Source: Chloroflexota bacterium (GTDB lineage: Bacteria > Chloroflexota > UBA6077 > CF-72). From it: 6,712 bases of DNA. Position numbers and translations under genes: made by a program. Under the pieces are notes generated by a model. It searched no databases and was not told the DNA's origin. It saw only the letters and a list, made by a program, of their open reading frames with translations. Below are positions 1 to 5,127 of this stretch, in pieces; position 1 is the first letter of the stretch; every line of letters begins with the position of its first letter. The stretch spans positions 1-6,712 of the forward strand of contig JAFAPL010001099.1 of the NCBI GenBank assembly GCA_019247135.1, read 5' to 3'.

Positions 1-309
1 CAGGCCCTGACGATGCTCGGCGTCCAGATGCGGCGTCCGACGATCTTTGAGCTGGAAGGGCCGCTGCGCGATCTGGACGTCCCGACGTTGATCGTCATCG
101 GCGATGAAGACGAGCCCTGCATCGAGCCAGCCGTCTTCCTCAAGCGGCACATTCGTAGTTCCGGCCTGTTCGTGCTTTCGCAGAGCGGGCACGCGGTGAA
201 CCTGGAGGAGCCTGCGCTCTTTAATGGGGTGGTGCAGGAGTTCTTTCGCCTCGTCGAAAACGACCGCTGGGCGACGCGAGCAGCAGTCAGCACGAGCTTG
301 CTGCCGTGA
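1..309 (+). CDS. Alpha/beta hydrolase, C-terminal part (5' end outside window)
   Basis: The reading frame is open from base 1 to the TGA at 307-309, giving the last 102 residues of a protein that starts upstream. The segment VPTLIVIGDEDEP is the typical beta-strand plus acid-residue turn of alpha/beta hydrolases; the catalytic Asp is probably one of those encoded at 103-105 or 109-111. The segment SGHAVNLEEP, with His encoded at 190-192, is the classic catalytic-His motif near the C-terminus of this fold, followed by the usual final helix (FNGVVQEFF). The nucleophile elbow is not in the window, so the substrate (ester, amide, epoxide or C-C bond) cannot be judged. The last 15 or so residues look like a non-conserved tail. 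The stop codon overlaps the GTG start of the next gene, so the two are probably co-transcribed and translationally coupled. Confidence 0.88.
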   Translation, partial: QALTMLGVQMRRPTIFELEGPLRDLDVPTLIVIGDEDEPCIEPAVFLKRHIRSSGLFVLSQSGHAVNLEEPALFNGVVQEFFRLVENDRWATRAAVSTSLLP

Positions 310-656
310 GCAGGTCTCAGGAGAAGCAACTGGTGCTCGACTGGCACGCCGCGCTGAACGCCGGCGACATCGCGCGGTTGCTGTCGCTGTGTGCCGACGA
401 CGTGGAAGTCGGCGGCCCGCGCGGTATCAGTCGCGGCCGGAACATTCTTGAAGACTGGGTTGCCCGCGCGAACATACGGCTCCGGCCTGGCCGCATCGAG
501 CAGTACGGAACGAGCGTTATCGTCGAGCAACGCGCCGCATGGTCCGATGGCGAGCCTCAGCCCGTCGGTTCCGTGTTCGAGGTGCGGGACGGAGTCGTCG
601 CGCGTGTGATCCGCTACCCAGATTTCAAGAGTGCGCTCGAGGCTGTGCATGCCTGA
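306..656 (+). CDS. SnoaL-like / NTF2-like fold protein
   Basis: This is a 116-residue protein starting at GTG 306 inside a GTGA overlap with the hydrolase stop. It has the layout of a single SnoaL-like (NTF2-like alpha+beta barrel) domain. The N-terminal helix carries the characteristic W...LNAGD segment (about residues 13-21). This is followed by LLSLCADDVEVGGPRG (25-40), a helix around residues 45-55, and strands ending in SVFEVRDGVVARVIRYPD (about 88-105). The domain is found in polyketide cyclases, small isomerases and many proteins of unknown role, and it usually forms dimers with a hydrophobic pocket. I see no residue pattern that fixes a reaction here. No signal peptide or membrane segment is present, so it should be cytoplasmic. 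Its packing between a hydrolase and a cyclophilin-fold protein suggests a shared transcript, but the substrate is unknown. Confidence 0.85.
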   Translation: MSRSQEKQLVLDWHAALNAGDIARLLSLCADDVEVGGPRGISRGRNILEDWVARANIRLRPGRIEQYGTSVIVEQRAAWSDGEPQPVGSVFEVRDGVVARVIRYPDFKSALEAVHA

Positions 657-1026
657 ATACCGCGTTCGCATCACCGCGGGCGGGGTGTCCAGGACCGCCA
701 TTCTGTCGGCCAACCGCACCGCTCGCGCTGTGTGGAACGAACTGCCGATCGAGGGTCGCGCCAATCGCTGGGGCGACGAGATCTACTTCTCAATCCCCGT
801 CGACATGGCGGAGGACGACAGTCAGGAGGAAGTTGCCGTTGGCGACATCGCGTACTGGCCGCCGGGCAGCGCGCTATGCATCTTCTGGGGCCCTACTCCG
901 GCGAGCCACGCTGAAGAGCCGCGCGCGGCCAGTCCGGTCAACGTCTTTGGCCATATCGCCGAAGACGCGACAGAGTTTTCCTCCGTCAAGTCAGGCGAGC
1001 GAGTGCGCGTCGAACGCATCGACTAG
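649..1026 (+). CDS. Cyclophilin-like fold protein (TM1367 / DUF369 type)
   Basis: This 125-residue protein belongs, by motif recognition, to the small prokaryotic cyclophilin-like family typified by Thermotoga TM1367. Diagnostic stretches are WNELPIEGRANRWGDEIYF (29-47), VAVGDIAYWPPGSALCIFW (62-80) followed by GPTPAS, and RAASPVNVFGHI (92-103). The family shares the beta-barrel fold of cyclophilins, but peptidyl-prolyl isomerase activity is not established for it and no function should be assumed. I chose ATG 649 because GAGG lies at 639-642, six bases upstream, and the protein then begins directly at the first beta strand (EYRVRITAGG). A GTG at 631 in the same frame would add six residues with no better signal. 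The start overlaps the SnoaL gene's end by eight bases, so coupling is likely. Length and motifs look intact. Confidence 0.85.
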   Translation: MPEYRVRITAGGVSRTAILSANRTARAVWNELPIEGRANRWGDEIYFSIPVDMAEDDSQEEVAVGDIAYWPPGSALCIFWGPTPASHAEEPRAASPVNVFGHIAEDATEFSSVKSGERVRVERID

Positions 1027-1062
1027 AGAAGCTGCATCAGTGCAGACGAGATCGGACTGACG

Positions 1063-1884
1063 GTGGACCTGGCGACTTCAACGCGGGCGCTTTCGCGGCG
1101 CTCGCGGATGCTGCCGGTGGCACGCGAGCCCGGGTTCGCCTGGCGGGCCGCACGTCCGCGTCTGGTGGCCGTGGCCATCTACGCCATCGCGATGGCCTAC
1201 GTGGAGTCCGCCGCGGTGCTGTATCTGCGGACGATCTATGGCGGCATCGATCCTGTCGGGCCGCGAAGCACGCCGTTCAATCCAATTCCGGACTTCGTGT
1301 GGATCGAGATCGGACGCGAGGGCGCCACCATGATCATGCTGGGCTGTGTCGGCTTCCTGGCGGGCCGTGGCGTGGCGGGGCGGATCGGCATGTTCGCGAT
1401 GGCGATGGGCGTGTGGGATATTTCTTATTACGTCTTCTTGTGGCTGTTCTCTGGGTGGCCGCCGACACTGCTCGCGCCTGACGTGCTGTTCCTCATTCCG
1501 CTGCCCTGGTGGGGACCAGTGCTCGCCCCGGTGATGTCCGCCGCGGTCATGGTGATCGTGGGCGCGGTTGCTCTGGCCCGCGACCTGGGCGACGGCGTTC
1601 CGCCGATGACGCGCGCGAGCCGGGCGGGGCTGGTGGTTGGCGTGCTGATGTGCCTGTACGCGTTCATGGCCGAAGCCTTGCATCGCTTCATCGAGGCGGG
1701 GTTCGAGGCCGCCTACTACGTGCGCGGGGGTGCGTTCGACTGGCCGATCTTCTGCATCGGGCTGGTGGTGTGTGCGCTCGCCGCATGGGGCTGGCTCGGG
1801 CGCGCGACGCCGTGCCGCTCGTACCCGTGGCGCGGGTACACTCGCCGGCACACATGCCGCAGCCGCTTCGATTCGGCATCGTGA
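1063..1884 (+). CDS. Conserved six-helix integral membrane protein, function unknown
   Basis: The product is 273 residues from GTG 1063. Hydrophobic segments are at about 33-55, 85-101, 106-129, 150-172, 187-208 and 226-246, giving about six membrane spans in the inner membrane. Memorable conserved-looking blocks are AMAYVESAAVLYLR (43-56), IEIGREGATMIMLG (81-94), MGVWDISYYVFLWLFSGWP (115-133) and PDVLFLIPLPWWGPVLAPV (139-157). I associate these with a widespread but uncharacterised bacterial membrane family. The acidic and aromatic residues within or next to helices (E48, E82, E86, D119, W118) could be functional. The start is uncertain: no good ribosome-binding site precedes GTG 1063, and ATG 1108 in frame is an alternative. 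The last 27 or so residues after helix 6 are basic and Cys-containing and look non-conserved; they overlap the next gene. The gap to the preceding gene is 36 bases, so it may belong to the same transcript. Confidence 0.8.
   Translation: MDLATSTRALSRRSRMLPVAREPGFAWRAARPRLVAVAIYAIAMAYVESAAVLYLRTIYGGIDPVGPRSTPFNPIPDFVWIEIGREGATMIMLGCVGFLAGRGVAGRIGMFAMAMGVWDISYYVFLWLFSGWPPTLLAPDVLFLIPLPWWGPVLAPVMSAAVMVIVGAVALARDLGDGVPPMTRASRAGLVVGVLMCLYAFMAEALHRFIEAGFEAAYYVRGGAFDWPIFCIGLVVCALAAWGWLGRATPCRSYPWRGYTRRHTCRSRFDSAS
1812..1851 (+). other. Two-part inverted repeat just before the oxidoreductase start
   Basis: An inner perfect 7-bp stem pairs GTACCCG (1821-1827) with CGGGTAC (1833-1839) around a five-base loop. 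An outer 6-bp stem pairs GTGCCG (1812-1817) with CGGCAC (1846-1851), separated by an asymmetric internal loop (3 and 6 bases). The structure lies inside the 3' coding end of the membrane-protein gene and finishes two bases before ATG 1854. No T-run follows, so it is not an ordinary terminator. It could limit ribosome access to the downstream start, or it could be a chance product of GC-rich coding DNA. Confidence 0.4.
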
Positions 1885-2738
1885 CCGACCAGAACCAGCC
1901 GTGGCCAGTGGTGCTCGAACGCTGGCAATTGTTTGAGTCCCTCGGTTACGACAGCGCGTGGGACTGCGACCACCTGATCCAGCCGAGTCGGCCTACCGGG
2001 CCGTATTACGAGGCATGGACGCTGCTCGCGGCTCTCGCGGTACGGACCGAGCGCATTCGTGTCGGGGTGCTGGTCAGCTGCAACACGTTCCGCCAACCCG
2101 CGCTGCTGGCCAAAGAAGCCATGACGTTGGACCACCTGTCCAACGGTCGGCTCGACCTTGGGCTCGGTGCGGGCTGGTACGAGCCCGAGCATCGCATGTT
2201 CGGCCTGGACTTTCCCGAGCCGAAAGAGCTGGTTGGCCGGTTCGAGGAAGCGGTGCACATGGTCGACTCGCTCCTTCGCAACGACACCACCACGTACACG
2301 GGCGCCTACTACCAGCTGGCCGAGGCGCCGATGCGTCCTCAGCCGATTCAAAAGCCGCGGCCCCCGTTCGTGCTGGGCGCGCACCGGTCCAGGATGCTGC
2401 GGATCGTGGCTGAGTTTGCCGACACCTGGAATTCCTTCGGCACGGTAGAAGAAATGCGGGAGCGCAACTCCATCCTGGACGAGCACTGCGCGGCGATCGG
2501 GCGCGACCCGTCCGAAATCGTGCGCTCGTTATACGGATGGGCCACGATGATGCCGGCCGACCCGTGGGCATCGCTGGATGCCTTCGAAGACATGGTTGGC
2601 CGATATTCCGAGGCAGGTGTGAACGAGTTTTTGATCGATCAGCCGCGCGACGAGCAGCTTCCGATGCTCGAGCGCGTGGCCAGCGAGCTGCTCCCCCGAC
2701 TCCGCGGCGCGACTGGTAGCGCAACGCTGCGCGCCTGA
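1854..2738 (+). CDS. Luciferase-like (LLM) flavin/F420-dependent oxidoreductase
   Basis: This 294-residue TIM-barrel enzyme belongs to the bacterial luciferase-like superfamily. It resembles the probable F420-dependent, Rv1855c-like branch in pattern and length. Visible blocks are strand 1 LRFGIVTDQ (5-13); GYDSAWDCDHL (31-41); RIRVGVLV (67-74); FRQPALLAKEAMTLDHLSNG (79-98); RLDLGLGAGWYEPEH (99-113); KPRPPFVLGAH (167-177, preceding the cofactor-contact strand); and the C-terminal helix LERVASELLPRLRG. Family members transfer hydride to or from F420H2 or FMN; substrate and true cofactor cannot be read by eye. The frame stays open upstream to 1509, but ATG 1854 places the start exactly before the first barrel strand; upstream sequence in that frame is just the shadow of the membrane-protein gene. 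There is no clear Shine-Dalgarno, and the start overlaps the preceding gene by 31 bases, so expression may depend on coupling. Confidence 0.92.
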   Translation: MPQPLRFGIVTDQNQPWPVVLERWQLFESLGYDSAWDCDHLIQPSRPTGPYYEAWTLLAALAVRTERIRVGVLVSCNTFRQPALLAKEAMTLDHLSNGRLDLGLGAGWYEPEHRMFGLDFPEPKELVGRFEEAVHMVDSLLRNDTTTYTGAYYQLAEAPMRPQPIQKPRPPFVLGAHRSRMLRIVAEFADTWNSFGTVEEMRERNSILDEHCAAIGRDPSEIVRSLYGWATMMPADPWASLDAFEDMVGRYSEAGVNEFLIDQPRDEQLPMLERVASELLPRLRGATGSATLRA

Positions 2739-2761
2739 GTCGGGGCGCCGAGCAAGGTCCG

Positions 2762-3733
2762 ATGTTCGTGAGTCCGTCGGCGGTGGAGGCGCCGTCGCAC
2801 GCCAGCACCGAGGCACTGCGCGTGTACCGGTGGCTCGTCGTCTCTCGTGAGCTGGACGCGGCATTGTGTGCGGCCAACCCACGCTGGTTTCCCATCGAGG
2901 GCGAGGAGGCCACGGTCGTTGGCAGCTTCATCGACCTCCGACCCGACGACGCGGCGGCGCCCCACTATCGCGATCCGTTCGTGGTCTACCTCATGCGCGG
3001 CGCCGAGATGTGGCGCCTGGCGGCGCAAGTGCTGGGCAAAGCGGCCGGCTACAACAAGGGTCGGTCTGTCCCGTTCAACGGCCCCGTCGAGCTCGGAATT
3101 GTGCCCTGGGTGGCAGGCGACCTCGGCACGACGCTTGGCACCGCAACCGGCGCAGCGCTGGGTTTTCAGCAGGAGGGTTCGGATCGCGTGTGCGTGTGCA
3201 CGTTTGGCGACGGCACGGCCAATCGGGGCGATACCCATGAGGCGATGAACCTGGCCGCCGCCTGGCGCTTGCCGATCGTGTACGTATGCCAGAACAACGG
3301 CTGGGCGATTTCTCAGCCGGCGCCGAGCTATTTGCCAGCAGGCGTGGCCGCGCGGGCGGCCGGTTACGGCATGCCCGGCGCGTGTGTGGATGGCAATGAT
3401 GTCGACGCCGTGCGTGCAGAGGTTGGCACGGCCGTGGCGCGAGCGCGGGATGGTGGCGGCCCGAGCCTGATCGAGGCGCGCACGTGGCGCTGGCGCGGAC
3501 ACTGGGCAGCAGATGCGCAGTCCTACCGTGACCACTGCGCTGAGGAGTTGGCCGAAGACCCGCTGGACCTGTACGCGTACCGCCTGCTCGTACGCGGCGC
3601 CTGCTCAGCGCAGGAGCTGCAGCGGGTGCACGACGAGGTCGGCCGCGAAGTGGCGGCTGCACTGGAGCGGGCGGTTGCCGAGCCAAACGCCGGACCAGGC
3701 GAACTGGGCTTCGAGGATGTGTTCGCGCCATGA
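2762..3733 (+). CDS. Thiamine-diphosphate 2-oxoacid dehydrogenase E1, alpha subunit
   Basis: The product is 323 residues, normal to slightly short for a bacterial PdhA/AcoA/BkdA1-type alpha chain. With the beta chain it decarboxylates a 2-oxoacid (or acetoin) on thiamine diphosphate and passes the acyl group to a lipoyl E2. Visible features are IEGEEATVVGS (45-55); PHYRDPFVVYLMRG (67-80); the ThDP/Mg motif from GDG (149-151) to NN (178-179) with CTFGDGTANRGDTHEAMN between about 146 and 163; NNGWAISQP; VDGNDVDAVRAE (209-220); and RWRGHWAADAQSYRD (243-257), which holds the conserved His247. The loop at 96-110 (GYNKGRSVPFNGPVE) lacks the usual GGSMH or MPVHY. Specificity between pyruvate, branched-chain oxoacids and acetoin is therefore open. 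The start ATG 2762 follows AAGG at 2754-2757 and lies 23 bases after the oxidoreductase. Its TGA overlaps the beta-chain ATG. Confidence 0.93.
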   Translation: MFVSPSAVEAPSHASTEALRVYRWLVVSRELDAALCAANPRWFPIEGEEATVVGSFIDLRPDDAAAPHYRDPFVVYLMRGAEMWRLAAQVLGKAAGYNKGRSVPFNGPVELGIVPWVAGDLGTTLGTATGAALGFQQEGSDRVCVCTFGDGTANRGDTHEAMNLAAAWRLPIVYVCQNNGWAISQPAPSYLPAGVAARAAGYGMPGACVDGNDVDAVRAEVGTAVARARDGGGPSLIEARTWRWRGHWAADAQSYRDHCAEELAEDPLDLYAYRLLVRGACSAQELQRVHDEVGREVAAALERAVAEPNAGPGELGFEDVFAP

Positions 3734-4725
3734 CCGCACCTTTTGTGGAGGCCACAACCGCACAGCGCATGACCCCGACCGAGGCCGTGCTGGATGCGAT
3801 CGCCCTGGAGATGCGCCGCGATGAGCGGGTGTTCTACATCGGCCAGGACGTCGGCACGATGGGCGGCTCGATGCAGGGGACGGTTGGGCTGCACACGGAA
3901 TTCGGCCCGCGACGGATCCGCGAGGCGCCTATTTCAGAATCGGCCATGGTCGGAGCCGCGATCGGAGCCGCGCTGTTCGGGCAGCGCCCGATCGTGGAGA
4001 TCAGCTTCGGCGAGTTCATCCCAGCCGCGATGAGCCAGCTGATCAACCAGGCACCGAACCTGCGATACATGACGGGTGGCGCCGCACGTGTACCGGTGGT
4101 CATTCGCACCCGCGTGGGTGATGGACCGTACGGAGGACACCCGCAGGATTACTCCGCCTGGTTCGGGCATGTGCCAGGACTGAAAGTGGTGATGCCGAGC
4201 CGCCCCGAAGACGCTCATGGACTGATGCTCAGTGCAATTCGCGACGACAACCCGGTCCTGTTTTTCGAGCCCATGTCGCTCGCACACGCGGCGCGTGAGC
4301 CGGTGACCAGCGGCGTTGCCACGCCGATCGGCCAGGCGCGCGTGGCGCGACCCGGTCAAGACGTAACGCTGGTCGCGATCGGCTCGATGGTGCCGCCCGC
4401 CGAGCGCGCAGCAGAGCAGGCCGCCGCCGCGGGCGTGGACGTCGAGGTGATCGACCTGCGCTCCATTCAGCCGCTGGACATCGAGCCGGTACTGGCGTCG
4501 GTCGAGCGCACGGGACGGCTGGTCACTGCGCACGAGGCGTGGGTAACAGGCGGCGTGGGTGCTGAGGTTGTCGCAGCTGTGGCAGAGAAGGCCTGCCTGC
4601 GCGCGCCCGTCGCGCGTATCGGTGCGCTGGGAGTGCCGATCCCAAGTGGCCACGTACGTCCGCACGCGCTCCCGAACGCGGTACGGATCGAAGCTGCTAT
4701 TCGTCGGGTCGCAGGCATCGGCTGA
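3730..4725 (+). CDS. Thiamine-diphosphate 2-oxoacid dehydrogenase E1, beta subunit
   Basis: This 331-residue beta chain partners the alpha subunit encoded immediately upstream through an ATGA overlap, which favours equal synthesis for an alpha2-beta2 tetramer. The N-terminal transketolase-like pyrimidine-binding domain runs from about residue 12 to 190: EAVLDAIALEM (18-28), IGQDVGTMGGSMQGT (37-51), the APISESAM block with the conserved ThDP-activating Glu70, and the segment ending in INQAPNLRYMTGG (105-117). GHPQDYSAWFGHVPGLKVVMPS (136-157) carries His137 and His147. The C-terminal domain is also clear: IDLRSIQPLD (241-250) and AHEAWVTGGVGAEV (267-280). The usual QHSQS block reads GHPQD here, but the His is kept. 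Both catalytic regions are intact, so the enzyme should be active. No E2 (lipoyl acyltransferase) or E3 gene is in the window. Confidence 0.94.
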   Translation: MTAPFVEATTAQRMTPTEAVLDAIALEMRRDERVFYIGQDVGTMGGSMQGTVGLHTEFGPRRIREAPISESAMVGAAIGAALFGQRPIVEISFGEFIPAAMSQLINQAPNLRYMTGGAARVPVVIRTRVGDGPYGGHPQDYSAWFGHVPGLKVVMPSRPEDAHGLMLSAIRDDNPVLFFEPMSLAHAAREPVTSGVATPIGQARVARPGQDVTLVAIGSMVPPAERAAEQAAAAGVDVEVIDLRSIQPLDIEPVLASVERTGRLVTAHEAWVTGGVGAEVVAAVAEKACLRAPVARIGALGVPIPSGHVRPHALPNAVRIEAAIRRVAGIG

Positions 4726-5027
4726 TGGAGAAGGCCGCCGCCGAGCTGGCGGCGCGTGTGGCCCAGGCGTTGATCGCCGCTGGCTACGACCCGCAAGAAG
4801 TCGCGGTGCGAGTGGAGCGGGGCAAATCAGGCCAACTCGAGCTGCGACTGCGTGCCGAGGTGCCCGGATTGAAGGAAGACGAGCTGGTGGGGCTGTTCGC
4901 GGGGCTTCTCGCGTCGGGGGAGCAGGCCCAAGCCGCACCACCCGAGCGGCAGCCGCCGCGGCGCGGGTGGCCGGCCGCCCGGTTCAGACGCCCTCAGCAA
5001 ACGCGGCCAGGCTCAGCGCCCGGCTAG
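4725..5027 (+). CDS. Small unrecognised protein coupled to the E1 genes
   Basis: This 100-residue open frame starts at ATG 4725 in a TGATG overlap with the E1 beta stop. Tight coupling argues that it is translated. Residues 1-20 form an Ala-rich amphipathic helix. Residues 25-48 look like two strands (EVAVRVER, LELRLRAEVPGL), and 49-64 another helix (KEDELVGLFAGLLASGEQ). The last 35 residues are Pro/Arg/Gln-rich and probably disordered. There is no lipoyl-Lys motif and no peripheral-subunit-binding or acyltransferase motif, so it is not an E2 or a recognisable piece of one. The order helix-strand-strand-VPGL-helix faintly recalls the second half of OsmC/Ohr proteins, but the CP(V)S motif of that family is missing. 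It has no signal peptide or membrane span. Function is unknown; it might be an accessory to the E1, or a remnant gene. Confidence 0.6.
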   Translation: MEKAAAELAARVAQALIAAGYDPQEVAVRVERGKSGQLELRLRAEVPGLKEDELVGLFAGLLASGEQAQAAPPERQPPRRGWPAARFRRPQQTRPGSAPG

Positions 5028-5046
5028 CGGCAAGCGGACTTGCCGC
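5027..5046 (+). terminator. Perfect 8-bp stem-loop at the end of the E1 unit
   Basis: GCGGCAAG (5027-5034) pairs perfectly with CTTGCCGC (5039-5046) around a CGGA loop. The stem begins on the last base of the small gene's TAG. Its place between a finished gene unit and the next gene with its own strong ribosome-binding site fits a transcription terminator or an mRNA 3'-end stabiliser. No T-run follows (the next bases are CGAAGTTC), so a classic intrinsic terminator is not supported, although U-less hairpins are reported in some high-GC bacteria. Confidence 0.35.
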
Positions 5047-5098
5047 CGAAGTTCAGGAAACCGTCAGGCTCATCGCCGGGGTGTGCCTGGCCGGAAGG

Positions 5099-5107
5099 TG
5101 GTACCGT
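5099..5107 (+). promoter_or_regulatory. Possible extended -10 promoter element
   Basis: TGGTACCGT fits the extended -10 pattern TG-N-TANNNT. It lies in the roughly 100-base gap before the large membrane-protein gene and shortly upstream of GGAGG at 5116, which would give a very short leader. No convincing -35 hexamer is visible at the expected distance. The short motif could occur by chance. Confidence 0.2.
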
Positions 5108-5115
5108 TGCCGGCC

Positions 5116-5120
5116 GGAGG
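5116..5120 (+). promoter_or_regulatory. Shine-Dalgarno GGAGG deciding the start at GTG 5128
   Basis: GGAGG ends seven bases before GTG 5128, which is ideal spacing. It is the reason for preferring this start over the in-frame GTG 5083. A weaker GGAAGG at 5093-5098 could serve TTG 5107, giving a product seven residues longer. Confidence 0.6.
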
Positions 5121-5127
5121 CGTTCCC

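Noticed and set aside
1032..1045. CTGCA / TGCAG hairpin after the cyclophilin-like gene
   Set aside because: With only five base pairs and no T-run, it is too weak to call a terminator.
1078..1851. 257-codon open frame on the minus strand
   Set aside because: It is the mirror of the membrane-protein gene; its His/Arg/Pro-rich product reflects reversed hydrophobic codons.
1509..1853. N-terminal extension of the luciferase-like oxidoreductase in the same frame
   Set aside because: The extension is Arg/Gly-rich shadow sequence of the membrane-protein gene, and the barrel begins right after ATG 1854.
2639..3535. 298-codon open frame on the minus strand
   Set aside because: It is antisense to the well-supported E1 alpha gene, with low-complexity Arg-rich composition and no family motifs.
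3934..4941. 335-codon open frame on the minus strand
   Set aside because: It is antisense to E1 beta and the small gene, rich in Arg/Pro/His, and has no recognisable motif; it is a typical antisense shadow in high-GC coding DNA.
4725..5027. Small gene as a truncated E2 (lipoyl or subunit-binding domain)
   Set aside because: There is no DKA/DKV-type lipoyl-Lys turn, no peripheral-subunit-binding motif and no HxxxDG acyltransferase motif.
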